From contig JALWCU010000252.1 in assembly GCA_027015275.1 (NCBI GenBank), forward strand, positions 1-33,820: a stretch of DNA of 33,820 bases, written 5' to 3'. This DNA comes from Bacteroidales bacterium (lineage in GTDB: Bacteria; Bacteroidota; Bacteroidia; Bacteroidales; S143-33). The position numbers and the translations under genes are program-made. The number at the start of each line of letters is the position of its first letter. Position 1 is the first letter of the stretch. The notes below the pieces were generated by a model. That model was not told where the DNA came from. It saw nothing but the letters and a program-made list of their open reading frames with translations, and ran no database searches. Shown here one piece after another: positions 18,074 to 27,414 of this stretch.

Positions 18074-18796
18074 TTAACGTTTCTGGCCACCACGGCGACC
18101 ACCGCGACGACTGCGGCTAGAGGCATGCTTAGATTTGTGAGTCTCTGCCCGTGGAGACAGGTCACGCTTGCCATAGACTTCGCCATTGAATATCCATACC
18201 TTAACGCCAAGACGGCCCTGCTTTGTATGTGCTTCGACCAGGGCATAATCAATGTCTGCACGAAAAGTATGCAAAGGGATACGTCCTTCCTTATATTCTT
18301 CGCTACGTGCCATTTCTGCGCCATTCAGACGACCTGATACGCGCACCTTAATACCCTTGGCACCCATACGCATAGAATTTGCAATTGCCATCTTAACAGC
18401 ACGACGGTAAGCTATACGGTTTTCTATCTGACGAGCAATATTATTAGCCACTATGAGTGCATCAAGCTCCGGGCGCTTTACTTCGTCAATATTAACCTGA
18501 ACTTCTTTTCCGTTGGTTATTTTCTTTAACTCTTCCTTAAGTTTATCAACTTCCTTACCGCCTTTACCTATAATCATACCGGGACGTGCAGTCTTAATAG
18601 TAACAGTAATAAGCTTATTAGTACGCTCAACAATAATGCGTGAAATGTCTGCCTTGGCCAGACGTATGCGCAAATACTTACGTATCTGTTCGTCTTCGAT
18701 AAGGTTGTCGGCATAATTTCTGCCGCCGAACCAGTTAGAGTCCCAGCCGCGAATGAAACCTAACCTATTTGCAATTGGATTAACTTTTTGTCCCAT
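18074..18796 (-). CDS. rpsC: 30S ribosomal protein S3 (uS3)
   Basis: This 240-residue protein begins [23 protein letters not shown]. The KH domain lies at about residues 40-110 ([22 protein letters not shown]) and the C-terminal S3 domain contains [34 protein letters not shown]. An Arg- and Gly-rich tail ([12 protein letters not shown]) ends the protein. S3 helps form the mRNA entry and unwinding site. Its ATG overlaps the rplV stop by one base (TAATG). Confidence 0.97.
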   Translation of the reverse strand: MGQKVNPIANRLGFIRGWDSNWFGGRNYADNLIEDEQIRKYLRIRLAKADISRIIVERTNKLITVTIKTARPGMIIGKGGKEVDKLKEELKKITNGKEVQVNIDEVKRPELDALIVANNIARQIENRIAYRRAVKMAIANSMRMGAKGIKVRVSGRLNGAEMARSEEYKEGRIPLHTFRADIDYALVEAHTKQGRLGVKVWIFNGEVYGKRDLSPRAETHKSKHASSRSRRGGRRGGQKR

Positions 18797-19200
18797 TATT
18801 CTTCGTTGTTTTTAGAATCTAAAACAATAGTAACATGGCTAAAACGACGGCGAATAGGAAATGCTCTACCCTGAGCACGGGGTTGAATACGTTTAAGCAT
18901 TCCAGCTCCGTCAACATATATTTCTTTTATATAAAGGTCTGCATCCTCTATTCTCTCATCTTCATGCTTTTGCTCCCAGTTACTCATAGCCGAAAGCAAG
19001 AGCTTGCGAATAGGTTCAGCAGCTGCCTTATTTGTGAATTGCAATACATCAAGCGCTTCATTGACATTCATGCCGCGAACTAAATCAGCCACCAGACGTG
19101 CTTTGCGCGGAGACATACGATAGTTACGCAGAACAGCGTAAGCTTTTTCGCTGCGCTTTTCTTTTAGCTTTTCAGCATATATTCTTTTTCTTCTGCCCAT
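18796..19200 (-). CDS. rplV: 50S ribosomal protein L22 (uL22)
   Basis: This 134-residue protein has the L22 core [47 protein letters not shown] and the beta-hairpin region [28 protein letters not shown], which reaches into the exit tunnel and is a site of macrolide-resistance changes. It overlaps rpsC by one base. Confidence 0.97.
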   Translation of the reverse strand: MGRRKRIYAEKLKEKRSEKAYAVLRNYRMSPRKARLVADLVRGMNVNEALDVLQFTNKAAAEPIRKLLLSAMSNWEQKHEDERIEDADLYIKEIYVDGAGMLKRIQPRAQGRAFPIRRRFSHVTIVLDSKNNEE

Positions 19201-19244
19201 TTTTCATAAATTTAGTTATTAAAAGCAATAAATCAACGAGTTGC

Positions 19245-19514
19245 TTACTTCTTTTTCTTATCAGCGTGCCCACGGAATGTACGAGTAACTGCAAATTCAC
19301 CAAGCTTATGCCCTACCATATCCTCTGTAATATATACAGGGATAAACTTCATTCCATTATGCACAGCGATTGTGTGCCCAACAAAATCTGGTATTATCAT
19401 TGTAGAACGAGACCAAGTCTTAACGACTTCCTTACGTCCTTCCTCGTTGAGTTTTTGTATTTTTCTGTATAACTTATAGTTAACAAAAGGTCCTTTTTTA
19501 AGTGAACGAGCCAT
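19245..19514 (-). CDS. rpsS: 30S ribosomal protein S19 (uS19)
   Basis: This 89-residue protein begins [20 protein letters not shown] and contains [50 protein letters not shown], a complete S19. It sits in the 30S head next to S13. A 44-nt AT-rich spacer separates it from rplV. Confidence 0.98.
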   Translation of the reverse strand: MARSLKKGPFVNYKLYRKIQKLNEEGRKEVVKTWSRSTMIIPDFVGHTIAVHNGMKFIPVYITEDMVGHKLGEFAVTRTFRGHADKKKK

Positions 19515-19530
19515 AGTTCAAAAATTTAGT

Positions 19531-20367
19531 TTACTTTCTCTTCTTAGTTTTACGACGCTCAATAATAAGCTTAGAAGAAGGCTTCTTACTATTGCGGGTT
19601 TTCTGTCCCTTAGCGTATAGGCCATTACGAGAACGAGGATGTCCTCCAGAAGCCTTTCCTTCACCACCACCCATCGGGTGATCAACAGGGTTCATAGCAA
19701 CACCACGAACACGCGGACGACGTCCACGCCAACGTGTACGACCAGCTTTCCCAACTTTCTCAAGAAAATGTTCTGGATTAGAAACCTGACCGACTGTTGC
19801 TTTACAGCTAGTCAATACCTTGCGAATCTCACCCGAAGGCATCTTCAAGATAGCATACTTACCTTCGCGTGCCACAAGCTGTGCATAAGTACCAGCACTA
19901 CGTGCAATCATTCCTCCGCGGCCTGGATAAAGTTCTATATTATGAACTATAGTACCCAGAGGAATTTCATCCAGATAAAGTGTATTCCCAATTTCGGGAG
20001 CTACACTGCGACCAGATAGGATTTCCTGGCCAACTTTCAAACCTTTAGGAGCGAGGATATAGCGCTTTTCGCCATCCTTGTAAACAACAAGAGCAATACG
20101 TGCGCTACGATTCGGGTCGTATTCCACAGATTTGACAATACCAGGGATACCTTCTTTGTCGCGTTTAAAATCAATAACACGATAACGACGCTTGTGACCA
20201 CCACCAATATAACGTGCAGTCATACGTCCCTGGTTATTACGACCACCTGAACGGCGCAAACCCTTGGTAAGGGACTTCTCAGGTGTAGTCTTTGTAATAT
20301 CCTCAAAAGTAATTGCTACTCTATGTCGTTGTCCTGGTGTTACAGGCTTTAACTTTTTAATTCCCAT
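19531..20367 (-). CDS. rplB: 50S ribosomal protein L2 (uL2)
   Basis: This 278-residue protein has the OB and SH3-like domains and the C-terminal [17 protein letters not shown] loop with the conserved histidine near the peptidyl transferase centre. Other signatures are [21 protein letters not shown] and [27 protein letters not shown]2 is needed for joining of the subunits. It follows rplW by 12 nt. Confidence 0.98.
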   Translation of the reverse strand: MGIKKLKPVTPGQRHRVAITFEDITKTTPEKSLTKGLRRSGGRNNQGRMTARYIGGGHKRRYRVIDFKRDKEGIPGIVKSVEYDPNRSARIALVVYKDGEKRYILAPKGLKVGQEILSGRSVAPEIGNTLYLDEIPLGTIVHNIELYPGRGGMIARSAGTYAQLVAREGKYAILKMPSGEIRKVLTSCKATVGQVSNPEHFLEKVGKAGRTRWRGRRPRVRGVAMNPVDHPMGGGEGKASGGHPRSRNGLYAKGQKTRNSKKPSSKLIIERRKTKKRK

Positions 20368-20379
20368 TGTTCAACAAGA

Positions 20380-20682
20380 TTAAATTTGACTAAAGAAATC
20401 AATTGAATCACCTTCTGCTAAAGTAACAATAGCCTTTTTAAAGTGATTAGTGCGTCCATTAATAATGCCAGACTTAGTATATTTACGCCTGACTTTCCCT
20501 CTGTAATTCATTGTGTTAACATCAACAACGCGCACACCATAATACTGCTCAACAGCCTGCTTTATCTCTAGCTTATTAGCCTTGCGACTGACGACGAAGG
20601 CATATTTGTTAAGCTTCTCACCCTGTTGAGTCATTTTCTCAGAAACTATAGGGCGCAATAATATGTTGTGAATATCCATCAT
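20380..20682 (-). CDS. rplW: 50S ribosomal protein L23 (uL23)
   Basis: This 100-residue protein begins MMDIHNILLRPIVSEKMTQQGEKLNKYAFVVSRKANKLEIKQAVE and has GVRVVDVNTMNYRGKVRR; the family fold is clear. L23 is the docking site for trigger factor and SRP at the tunnel exit. The second methionine (20679) could equally be the start. Confidence 0.96.
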   Translation of the reverse strand: MMDIHNILLRPIVSEKMTQQGEKLNKYAFVVSRKANKLEIKQAVEQYYGVRVVDVNTMNYRGKVRRKYTKSGIINGRTNHFKKAIVTLAEGDSIDFFSQI

Positions 20683-20696
20683 TCCAGTGTTTTAAA

Positions 20697-21326
20697 TTAT
20701 TTGTCGTAATTTTCGTTGATGTAATTAATTGAGCTCTCGGTAAATACAAGATGCTTATAGCGTAAAATATTGTATGTATTGAGCTTATAAACTTCAACTA
20801 CATCAATATCTTTCAAATTACGAGCGGACAAATATACATTTTTATCATTAGAATTTAAAACAAAAAGTGACTTTTTTTCAGGGATGTTAAGATTATTTCT
20901 AATTTCAACCATTTTCTTTGTCTTAGGCTGTTCCAGAGAAAAATCTTCTACAACAACAATCTCTCTGTCACGCATCTTGTAAGTCAGAGCAGATTTACGA
21001 GCCAGTAGCTTGAGTTTGCGATTGACTTTCTGACGATAGTCGCGCGGACGAGGACCAAAGACACGCGCACCCCCTCTGAGCAACGGACTCTTTATATCAC
21101 CACGACGGGCGTTACCAGTACCTTTCTGACGATATAGCTTACGTGTACTGCCAGCTATTTCACTTCTCTCTTTGGCCTTGTGAGTGCCTTGACGACGATT
21201 AGCCAGGATAGCTTTTACATCAAGGTAAATAGCATGATCATTAGGCTCAACATTAAATATAGAATCCTTGAGCTCAATTGTTCTGCCTGTTTCCTGACCT
21301 TGGATATTTAAAACTTTTACTTCCAT
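20697..21326 (-). CDS. rplD: 50S ribosomal protein L4 (uL4)
   Basis: This 209-residue protein has the tunnel-loop region [42 protein letters not shown] and the [19 protein letters not shown] segment of L4. In E. coli it also represses its own S10 operon; no matching leader is evident here because rpsJ lies only 25 nt after fusA. Confidence 0.97.
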   Translation of the reverse strand: MEVKVLNIQGQETGRTIELKDSIFNVEPNDHAIYLDVKAILANRRQGTHKAKERSEIAGSTRKLYRQKGTGNARRGDIKSPLLRGGARVFGPRPRDYRQKVNRKLKLLARKSALTYKMRDREIVVVEDFSLEQPKTKKMVEIRNNLNIPEKKSLFVLNSNDKNVYLSARNLKDIDVVEVYKLNTYNILRYKHLVFTESSINYINENYDK

Positions 21327-21334
21327 TGTCTATG

Positions 21335-21952
21335 TTACTTTTCGATTATTACATAAGAACCTTTAGAACCGGGTACAGCACCCTTAACAATAAGAAGGTC
21401 ATGTTCTGGAATAACCTTCATTACACGCAAGTTAATTACTTTCACGCGCTTGCTACCTGTATGGCCAGCCATACGTGTACCCTTGAATACGCGTGAAGGA
21501 TCAGATGAAGCACCTATAGAACCTGGTGCTCTGAGACGATTATGCTGACCGTGTGTTTTCATTCCAACACCGGCAAATCCGTGGCGTTTAACAACACCTT
21601 GATAGCCCTTACCCTTAGACCAACCTATAACATCAACCCAACGGTCGTCATTAAAGATATCAACTGACAATGTATCACCAACATTGATACCATCATACTT
21701 ACCGCGGAATTCTACTATCTTACGCTTAGGTGTGGTGCCTGCCTTAGCGAAATGACCAAGCATAGGCTTGGTTGTGTTCTTTTCCTTCTTATCATCAAAA
21801 GCAAGCTGGACAGCATCATATCCATCCTTTTCCTTGGTCTTAATCTGGGTAACCACACATGGACCTGCTTTGATGACTGTAACGGCTATCTGTTTCCCGT
21901 TTTCGTCAAACACTGAGGTCATTCCTACCTTTTTCCCTATTAAGCCTGGCAT
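21335..21952 (-). CDS. rplC: 50S ribosomal protein L3 (uL3)
   Basis: This 205-residue protein begins [32 protein letters not shown] and has [56 protein letters not shown], the L3 extension that reaches the peptidyl transferase centre. It follows rpsJ by 41 nt and precedes rplD by 8 nt. Confidence 0.98.
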   Translation of the reverse strand: MPGLIGKKVGMTSVFDENGKQIAVTVIKAGPCVVTQIKTKEKDGYDAVQLAFDDKKEKNTTKPMLGHFAKAGTTPKRKIVEFRGKYDGINVGDTLSVDIFNDDRWVDVIGWSKGKGYQGVVKRHGFAGVGMKTHGQHNRLRAPGSIGASSDPSRVFKGTRMAGHTGSKRVKVINLRVMKVIPEHDLLIVKGAVPGSKGSYVIIEK

Positions 21953-21993
21953 ATCTCCAAAATTTTTAGTTAAAAACTTAATTTAAATAATGA

Positions 21994-22302
21994 TTACAGT
22001 ACCTTAACCTGAACTTCAACACCTGAAGGAAGCTCAAGTTTCATCAGAGCGTTAAGTGTCTTCTGTGAAACATTATAAATATCAATCAAACGCTTATGAG
22101 TATTGAGCTGAAACTGCTCACGAGACTCCTTATTGACAAACGTAGAACGGTTCACCGTGAAGATACGACGGTGCGTAGGCAAAGGAATAGGTCCCTTTAC
22201 TGTAGCATTAGTCTGCTTAACGGTCTGAATAATCTTACGTGCCGAATTGTCAACCAAATTATGGTCGTAAGAGACCAACTTTATTCTAATTCTCTGTGCC
22301 AT
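21994..22302 (-). CDS. rpsJ: 30S ribosomal protein S10 (uS10)
   Basis: This 102-residue protein begins [43 protein letters not shown] and is complete and normal in length. S10 is a component of the 30S head and the NusE transcription antitermination factor. It lies 25 nt after fusA with no tuf between, as usual for this phylum. Confidence 0.98.
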   Translation of the reverse strand: MAQRIRIKLVSYDHNLVDNSARKIIQTVKQTNATVKGPIPLPTHRRIFTVNRSTFVNKESREQFQLNTHKRLIDIYNVSQKTLNALMKLELPSGVEVQVKVL

Positions 22303-22327
22303 AGAGTTTTTTGTTTATTTATTTTGT

Positions 22328-24421
22328 TTAAAAAAGTCTTCCAGTTAAAACACGAATAATCTCATCCTGCATCTCTTGCGGTACTGGCGCATAATGAGAA
22401 AATTCCATATTAGAACTACCACGCCCAGAAGTAATAGAGCGCAAATCATTGACATAACCAAAGGCCTCAGCCAAAGGTATGTGTGCCTTAATAACCTGCA
22501 ATCCAGCTTTTTCTTCAAGGCCATGTATTACCGCACGACGACGGTTAAGATCTGATTGAACAGGACCAATATACTCCTCTGGAACAAACACTTCCAGCTT
22601 CATTATTGGCTCAAGCAAAATTGGTTTTGCTTCTCTGGCTGCTTTTTGCAAAGCATCCTTTGCTGCTATTTCAAAGGCCAATGCATCCGAATCTACTGGA
22701 TGAGCCGAGCCACCCAACAGCTCTACCTTTATACCATGAAGTTTATATCCTGCCAGAGGACCTGAATTCATTCCCAGTTCCAAACCCTTTTTTATAGCTG
22801 GTATGAATTCCTTGGGGATAGAGCCCCCAACAGTCTTGTCTTCGAAAATTAATCCACGTGAATCTGTCTCTACGGGAGAAACACGTATTATAAGCTCTGC
22901 GAACTTACCTTTCCCGCCTGTCTGCTTTTTTAATATATGATGATACTCTACTGTCTCAGTAATTGCTTCTTTATACGAAACTTTTGGCTCACCTGTATTG
23001 ACCTTAACATTAAACTCTTCCTTGAGACGATTGACCAAAATCTCCAGATGAAGCTCACCCATGCCATGCATTAAAATCTGACCCGTATCTGGGTGCAACT
23101 CAACTATCAAGGTTGGGTCCTCGTCCTGGAGACGTCTGAGCGCTTCCTGCAATTTAGGGCTATCAGCCTGTGTCTTAGGCTCTACTGCTACCGAAACGAC
23201 CGGTTCTGGGAAATCAATACTCTCTAGTACTATAGGATGCTTTATATCAGACAATGTGTCGCCGGTTTTAATATCTCGGAACCCAACAATCGTACAAATG
23301 TCACCTGCACTTATCTCCTTAATCAAAGTCTGCTTATTTGCATGCATACGATAAAGATTCATTATACGCTCACGTTTCCCAGTACGTGAATTGTAAACAG
23401 CTGTCCCGGACTGCAATGTTCCTGAATATACGCGCAAATAAGCTAAATTACCCACAAAAGGATTGGAAGCAATCTTGAAAATAAGCCCAGCAAAACTATC
23501 CTGTGGGTCGGGATGTCGCTCTTCTTCTTTCTTTGTAAAAGGATTAGTACCAATGACTGGAGGCAAATCACTCGGACTCGGCAAATAACGAATAACTGCA
23601 TCGAGAAGTGTCTGAACTCCTTTGTTTTTCAAGGCAGAGCCACATAACACAGGAACTGCTGTATTGGCGATTGTAACTTTACGCAAGACCGAATGTATAT
23701 CATCTACAGTATAATTGTCATCAAAATATTTCTCCATAAATTCTTCGTCCAATTCTGCCAACTGCTCGAGCATTTTCTCTCTCCACTCCTGAGTTTCATC
23801 CTCTAAGCCTTGGGGTACGTCCTCCACTGAAAATTCTACGCCCAAACTCTGCTCATCCCAATAAACAGCTTTCTGATTAATCAAATCGATAACCCCCTTA
23901 AAATCGTCTTCTGAACCAATAGGAATCTGTATAGCAATTGGATTCGCCTTGAGTTTATCTTGGATTTCTTCCACAACAGCAAAGAAATCAGCTCCTACAC
24001 GGTCTAACTTATTAATAAAAGCCAGACGAGGGACCTTGTATTTATTAGCCTGACGCCAGACAGTCTCGGACTGGGGTTCGACTCCAGCAACGCCACAAAA
24101 TACAGCAATGACACCGTCCAACACACGCAGAGAACGCTCCACTTCAACCGTGAAATCTACGTGGCCAGGGGTGTCAATTATATTTACTTGAAATCTTTTG
24201 TGATTGAGGTCCCAATAAACAGTAGTGGCAGCAGAAGTAATAGTAATACCTCTCTGCTTTTCCTCTTTCATCCAGTCCATTGTAGCGGCACCTTCGTGGA
24301 CCTCACCCATTTTGTGTATAAGCCCTGTATAATAGAGGATTCTCTCTGTCGTAGTTGTCTTACCGGCGTCAATATGTGCCGCAATACCTATGTTGCGTAT
24401 GTATGTTAAATCATCAATCAT
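22328..24421 (-). CDS. fusA: Translation elongation factor G
   Basis: This 697-residue GTPase moves tRNAs and mRNA through the ribosome and helps recycle it. The GTP-binding motifs are intact: AHIDAGKTT (15-23), the switch I threonine in RGITIT (58-61), DTPGH (83-87, with catalytic His87), NKLD (137-140) and the GSALKNKG segment. Domains II-V follow in order, including the [16 protein letters not shown] strand and the domain V end [20 protein letters not shown]. Position 139 is Leu where most EF-G proteins have Met (NKMD). Its start codon is embedded in a predicted RNA hairpin. It lies between rpsG and rpsJ and is the only elongation factor gene in the window. Confidence 0.97.
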   Translation of the reverse strand: MIDDLTYIRNIGIAAHIDAGKTTTTERILYYTGLIHKMGEVHEGAATMDWMKEEKQRGITITSAATTVYWDLNHKRFQVNIIDTPGHVDFTVEVERSLRVLDGVIAVFCGVAGVEPQSETVWRQANKYKVPRLAFINKLDRVGADFFAVVEEIQDKLKANPIAIQIPIGSEDDFKGVIDLINQKAVYWDEQSLGVEFSVEDVPQGLEDETQEWREKMLEQLAELDEEFMEKYFDDNYTVDDIHSVLRKVTIANTAVPVLCGSALKNKGVQTLLDAVIRYLPSPSDLPPVIGTNPFTKKEEERHPDPQDSFAGLIFKIASNPFVGNLAYLRVYSGTLQSGTAVYNSRTGKRERIMNLYRMHANKQTLIKEISAGDICTIVGFRDIKTGDTLSDIKHPIVLESIDFPEPVVSVAVEPKTQADSPKLQEALRRLQDEDPTLIVELHPDTGQILMHGMGELHLEILVNRLKEEFNVKVNTGEPKVSYKEAITETVEYHHILKKQTGGKGKFAELIIRVSPVETDSRGLIFEDKTVGGSIPKEFIPAIKKGLELGMNSGPLAGYKLHGIKVELLGGSAHPVDSDALAFEIAAKDALQKAAREAKPILLEPIMKLEVFVPEEYIGPVQSDLNRRRAVIHGLEEKAGLQVIKAHIPLAEAFGYVNDLRSITSGRGSSNMEFSHYAPVPQEMQDEIIRVLTGRLF

Positions 24422-24444
24422 AGTGGCGTTCCACTAGCGGATTG
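24415..24444 (-). promoter_or_regulatory. RNA hairpin that buries the fusA start codon
   Basis: In the minus-strand RNA UAGUGG (24436-24431) pairs with CCACUA (24426-24421) around an AACG loop; the final A is the first base of the fusA AUG. The stem resumes below an asymmetric internal loop (CGC against U): CAAUC (24444-24440) pairs with GAUUG (24419-24415). Eleven base pairs therefore enclose the entire start codon. This is the form of a translational operator or of a coupling element opened by ribosomes finishing rpsG. I infer function from pairing only. Confidence 0.5.
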
Positions 24445-24466
24445 ACAATTAACCGAAGTTAATTAT
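24445..24466 (-). promoter_or_regulatory. cUUCGg tetraloop hairpin upstream of fusA
   Basis: In the minus-strand RNA AUAAUUAAC (24466-24458) pairs with GUUAAUUGU (24453-24445) in a 9-bp stem with one U-G pair, closed by a C(UUCG)G tetraloop, one of the most stable RNA loops known. It adjoins directly the hairpin over the fusA start. No T-run follows, so it is not a terminator. Confidence 0.5.
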
Positions 24467-24489
24467 AAATCCTATTAATTATAATGTGT

Positions 24490-24978
24490 TTAAAACTTAA
24501 AATGAGCAAAAGCTTTATTAGCTTCAGCCATACGATGAATATCTTCCTTACGTTTGTAGGCAGCTCCTTCTTTTCTATAAGCAGCTATAATCTCATCGGC
24601 AAGGCGCTGAGCCATAGGCTTACCATGACGCTTACGTGCAAACATAATAATATGCTTGATTCCAAGAAAGACTTTTCTATCTGGGCGAACTTCCATAGGA
24701 ACCTGGAAAGTAGCACCACCAATACGACGGCTCTTTACCTCTACCTGAGGAGTAACATTCTCCATTGCTTCTTTCCAAACATCCAATGCTGTCTTGCCAT
24801 CGCTCTCGAGCTCATCTTTCAGGCGCTTTTCTATAATATCCATTGCGTCATAAAAGATCTTATAAGCAACGGTCTTCTTTCCGTCAAGCATCAACTGATT
24901 GACAAACTTAGTTACTAAGGTATCATTATATTTTGGATCAGGAGAAACAACTCGTTTCTTAGGTTTACCTCTTCTCAT
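24490..24978 (-). CDS. rpsG: 30S ribosomal protein S7 (uS7)
   Basis: This 162-residue protein begins [39 protein letters not shown] and has [21 protein letters not shown], the S7 signature. S7 organises the 30S head and in E. coli represses the str operon by binding the rpsL-rpsG spacer. Here that spacer is only 13 nt, while the spacer after rpsG (68 nt) holds two RNA hairpins. Confidence 0.97.
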   Translation of the reverse strand: MRRGKPKKRVVSPDPKYNDTLVTKFVNQLMLDGKKTVAYKIFYDAMDIIEKRLKDELESDGKTALDVWKEAMENVTPQVEVKSRRIGGATFQVPMEVRPDRKVFLGIKHIIMFARKRHGKPMAQRLADEIIAAYRKEGAAYKRKEDIHRMAEANKAFAHFKF

Positions 24979-24991
24979 AGATCAGTGATTT

Positions 24992-25366
24992 TTAATTTTT
25001 AGGTCTTTTGGTTCCATACTTAGAACGCTGTTGACGACGGCCATCCACACCGTCAGTATCCAAAGCACCACGAACAATGTGGTAACGAACACCAGGTAGG
25101 TCCTTTACACGACCACCACGTACCAAAACTATTGAGTGTTCCTGCAAATTGTGCCCTTCTCCGGGAATATATGCAGTAACTTCAATTCCATTAGTAAGAC
25201 GTACACGAGCTACTTTACGCATAGCTGAGTTAGGCTTCTTAGGCGTAGTGGTGTAAACACGTACACATACGCCGCGCTTCTGAGGACATCCATCCAAAGC
25301 AGGAGACTTACTCTTCTTTATCTTCTGCTTGCGTCCCTTACGTACTAATTGCTGTATCGTTGGCAT
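24992..25366 (-). CDS. rpsL: 30S ribosomal protein S12 (uS12)
   Basis: This 124-residue protein has the decoding-centre segments [24 protein letters not shown] and [34 protein letters not shown]. The lysines where streptomycin-resistance changes occur (Lys43, Lys44 and Lys88 counting the initiator Met) are unchanged, so a susceptible allele is predicted. Asp89 is the residue that RimO modifies in other bacteria. It is the first gene of the ribosomal supercluster and has its own promoter. Confidence 0.98.
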   Translation of the reverse strand: MPTIQQLVRKGRKQKIKKSKSPALDGCPQKRGVCVRVYTTTPKKPNSAMRKVARVRLTNGIEVTAYIPGEGHNLQEHSIVLVRGGRVKDLPGVRYHIVRGALDTDGVDGRRQQRSKYGTKRPKN

Positions 25367-25425
25367 ACAAAAAAATTTTTACTTTTTTCTGATTTTCAAA
25401 TTACATAAATTACGAATTCGGAATG

Positions 25426-25456
25426 CAAAGATAGAACTTATTTTGCATTTTACCAA
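25426..25456 (-). promoter_or_regulatory. Promoter of the ribosomal supercluster
   Basis: On the minus strand TATCTTTG (25433-25426), followed by CA, is an exact -7 element of the Bacteroides type. TTG (25456-25454), 20 nt upstream, serves as a slightly imperfect -33 element. The start would be near 25418, giving a leader of about 50 nt before rpsL. The position, just ahead of the first gene, supports it. Confidence 0.65.
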
Positions 25457-25470
25457 TGCATTCGAATAAA

Positions 25471-25510
25471 AAAAATTAAAAAACTCAGAGCCCTTGTTCC
25501 AAGAGCTCTG
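25471..25510 (-). terminator. Terminator after the outer-membrane lipoprotein gene
   Basis: On the minus strand CAGAGCTCTTG (25510-25500) pairs with CAAGGGCTCTG (25496-25486) in an 11-bp stem with one U-G wobble and a GAA loop. It is followed by AGTTTTTTAATTTTTTT. It lies about 60 nt past the stop at 25568 and directly precedes the rpsL promoter. Confidence 0.85.
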
Positions 25511-25567
25511 CAAAACTAAAATCTTTATAAGTTTATTCCAAATTAATTATCAACTGATTTTACTAAT

Positions 25568-26260
25568 TTACTGAACATTGTATCGAGGGACTGACTTCCA
25601 GACGTACCTACTTTGGCCTATATTCACATTAATACCCACTGAGAACAAAAGAGGGAAAATCGGTAAATCTGTATTCTGTTTAAAATCATAAGCAAATCCC
25701 ACCTGAGTCAAAACTCTGAAACGCTTATATCCAATCTTTGCAGTCAATGTCGGTTTCCAAAACACCGTAGATAAAGGAGACTTTAAGTATGCACCTTTCA
25801 AATCGCTAAAATTAATCGCAACAAATGATGAGGACAATCCCAAATCAATTATATCTGATGTAAAACCAATGGTTGGCTGTAAAAAAATATCTTTATAAAA
25901 GAACTGCGAATAATTATTATCCATCTTACCACCGTCAAAACCTAAATAAACTTCATAACGTCCATGCTTACCTATACGTCCGAAATAGCCGCTACCCAGA
26001 GCAAGACTAAACTGCCTGGCATAAGAAGAATCAGACTTTGAGTTATAATAATAACCATTACCAATCAAACCTATATGATTTGTTAAAGCATAAGAGACCT
26101 GAGGCGCTACTCCCAATCCTAGTAATAAGTTGACCTGTTTTTCGCCCCTATTTGTTAACATCGGCGCATCAACAGGCGATGGCAAATACACTGGTGCACA
26201 ATCTACAGACACCAGAATTATTATCAAGAAAAAAAATGAGAAAAATTTAGTACACTTCAT
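25568..26260 (-). CDS. Predicted outer-membrane lipoprotein, beta-barrel-like, function unknown
   Basis: This 230-residue protein has a hydrophobic N-terminus (residues 4-18) followed by Cys21 in VSVDCAPVYLPSPVDAPML. The CAPVYxPxxxxxPM/L plus RGE pattern after the cysteine recurs in a family of Bacteroidota lipoproteins. The lipobox is atypical, with Asp just before the cysteine. The rest alternates polar and hydrophobic residues with many aromatic-ended strands (YYYNSKSDSSYARQFSLALGSGYF, RFRVLTQVGFAYDF, PLLFSVGINVNIG), which suggests a small beta-barrel. I do not recognise a function. It is flanked by terminators and appears monocistronic; I found no convincing promoter in the 181-nt spacer upstream. 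Confidence 0.7.
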   Translation of the reverse strand: MKCTKFFSFFFLIIILVSVDCAPVYLPSPVDAPMLTNRGEKQVNLLLGLGVAPQVSYALTNHIGLIGNGYYYNSKSDSSYARQFSLALGSGYFGRIGKHGRYEVYLGFDGGKMDNNYSQFFYKDIFLQPTIGFTSDIIDLGLSSSFVAINFSDLKGAYLKSPLSTVFWKPTLTAKIGYKRFRVLTQVGFAYDFKQNTDLPIFPLLFSVGINVNIGQSRYVWKSVPRYNVQ

Positions 26261-26370
26261 TTTTCTAAAACTTAAATTTCAGTGATAAATAAAATGTAAA
26301 CTCTGACAGTTTTTCCGATTTGTTAAACTGACTCATAAGAATCCTTACAGACAATATAGAATAAAATAAT

Positions 26371-26401
26371 AACAAAGCCCCGCAGACCATACCTGCAGGG
26401 C
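26371..26401 (-). terminator. Terminator after the amidase cassette
   Basis: On the minus strand GCCCTGCAG (26401-26393) pairs with CTGCGGGGC (26385-26377) in a 9-bp stem with one U-G wobble and a 7-nt loop, followed by TTTGTTATTATTTTATT. It begins about 40 nt past the stop of the last cassette gene at 26442. Confidence 0.75.
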
Positions 26402-26441
26402 AAGAAACTGTAATCATCACTAAATCTATGTTAGAATTAAT

Positions 26442-26930
26442 CTAACCAACAGCGCCCTCTTCTTCGGTTTCTATAGGCGATGAGCTTATTCTCTCAGGCT
26501 GGTCTACACTACCATAGCCATATTCATAAGAAGCCTTTGATTTTTCAACAGATGTAATATGGTGCATAACTTTAGCGCCAAAATAAAATCCTATCATCAT
26601 CTCAAACGAAACCATTAGTTCATGCATCTGGGCTTCAAAGCCTTCTACACGGACATTAACCAACTCCATAACAACAACAACCCACAAAAGCGTCATTGTA
26701 AGCAAACCTCTAAATGTTCCACGAGGCATACCCATAGTTTCCTTCTCATAAGGATTAGGATTCTCCACGCTCCAATTTCCAAATGTGTACTTAATAAACA
26801 AAGTAAGAAGAAAAACCATTACAATTACCATCCACAACATAATCGGAAAATAAACGAACCAAAAAAATTCCTTAGGATGGCCAACATAATACTGCACAGT
26901 ATCTGGGAAGATTTGAAGTAAAGTTATCAT
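26442..26930 (-). CDS. Small three-helix membrane protein of the amidase cassette
   Basis: I do not recognise a named family. The 162 residues contain three probable membrane helices: about 22-47 (FFWFVYFPIMLWMVIVMVFL and onward), 73-92 (FRGLLTMTLLWVVVVMELVN) and 104-124 (LMVSFEMMIGFYFGAKVMHH). Between the first two lies a polar loop with NPYEKETMGMPRGTFRG. The C-terminal 35 residues are polar and acidic (YGYGSVDQPERISSSPIETEEEGAVG). No signal peptide. It is the last gene of a four-gene operon, 35 nt after its neighbour. The context (amidase plus coiled-coil membrane proteins) makes a holin-like or anchoring role conceivable, but nothing in the sequence proves it. Confidence 0.75.
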   Translation of the reverse strand: MITLLQIFPDTVQYYVGHPKEFFWFVYFPIMLWMVIVMVFLLTLFIKYTFGNWSVENPNPYEKETMGMPRGTFRGLLTMTLLWVVVVMELVNVRVEGFEAQMHELMVSFEMMIGFYFGAKVMHHITSVEKSKASYEYGYGSVDQPERISSSPIETEEEGAVG

Positions 26931-26965
26931 ATTTTGTTATATTTTTAGTTTCTTGTTTTAATATT

Positions 26966-27403
26966 TTAAAATAAATATGCACCTAAAGCAAAAGCAGCAA
27001 TTGTAGAAACAATCCCTACTAACTTGGCTATTTTAAATTTAGTATTTAGCATATCATTCTCTTTTACAAGGACTTTAATATTATCACTGCATTCCCTCCA
27101 ATCTTTACGATATAATTCCATATTCTTCTGAGTTTGCATAAGAAGTGTGTCTGTTTGCTCTAATTGTTCATTTAAATTCTCTACTTGTTCTTGATAATTT
27201 ACAATCTGCTTATTGGCATTATCCAGCTCTTTTGCCGTTATGAGTGCTCTTTCAAGCTGATTATCAGTTATAACCCACAGCGTATCTTTCTTGGGCGCGA
27301 CAGTAATTTTCTGGCCCGGTAGCACTGCCCGGGGATACCCCTGTCCCCATGATGAAATTAAAGAAAATGCCAAGACAAAAACTATTAGAACATTCCTTTT
27401 CAT
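26966..27403 (-). CDS. Exported coiled-coil protein with C-terminal membrane anchor
   Basis: This 145-residue protein starts with a signal peptide (MKRNVLIVFVLAFSLISSWG), followed by a short region with PGQKITVAPKKDTLWVITDNQLERAL, then a long coiled coil (about residues 48-118, with EQVENLNEQLEQTDTLLMQT), and ends in a hydrophobic helix (about 125-144, LVGIVSTIAAFALGAYLF). This topology puts the coiled coil in the periplasm, with the C-terminal end in the inner membrane. I recognise no family. Size and layout recall phage spanin-like proteins, but with the anchor at the opposite end from typical inner-membrane spanins. It lies 11 nt after the gene at 27415. Confidence 0.75.
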   Translation of the reverse strand: MKRNVLIVFVLAFSLISSWGQGYPRAVLPGQKITVAPKKDTLWVITDNQLERALITAKELDNANKQIVNYQEQVENLNEQLEQTDTLLMQTQKNMELYRKDWRECSDNIKVLVKENDMLNTKFKIAKLVGIVSTIAAFALGAYLF

Positions 27404-27414
27404 ACTGCTATAGT

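Noticed and set aside
18052-18324. 90-codon minus-strand frame inside rpsC
   Set aside because: It overlaps the end of rpsC in another frame and has no family features.
22303-22327. A missing or deleted tuf gene between fusA and rpsJ
   Set aside because: Absence of tuf here is the normal Bacteroidota arrangement, where tuf lies elsewhere in the genome.
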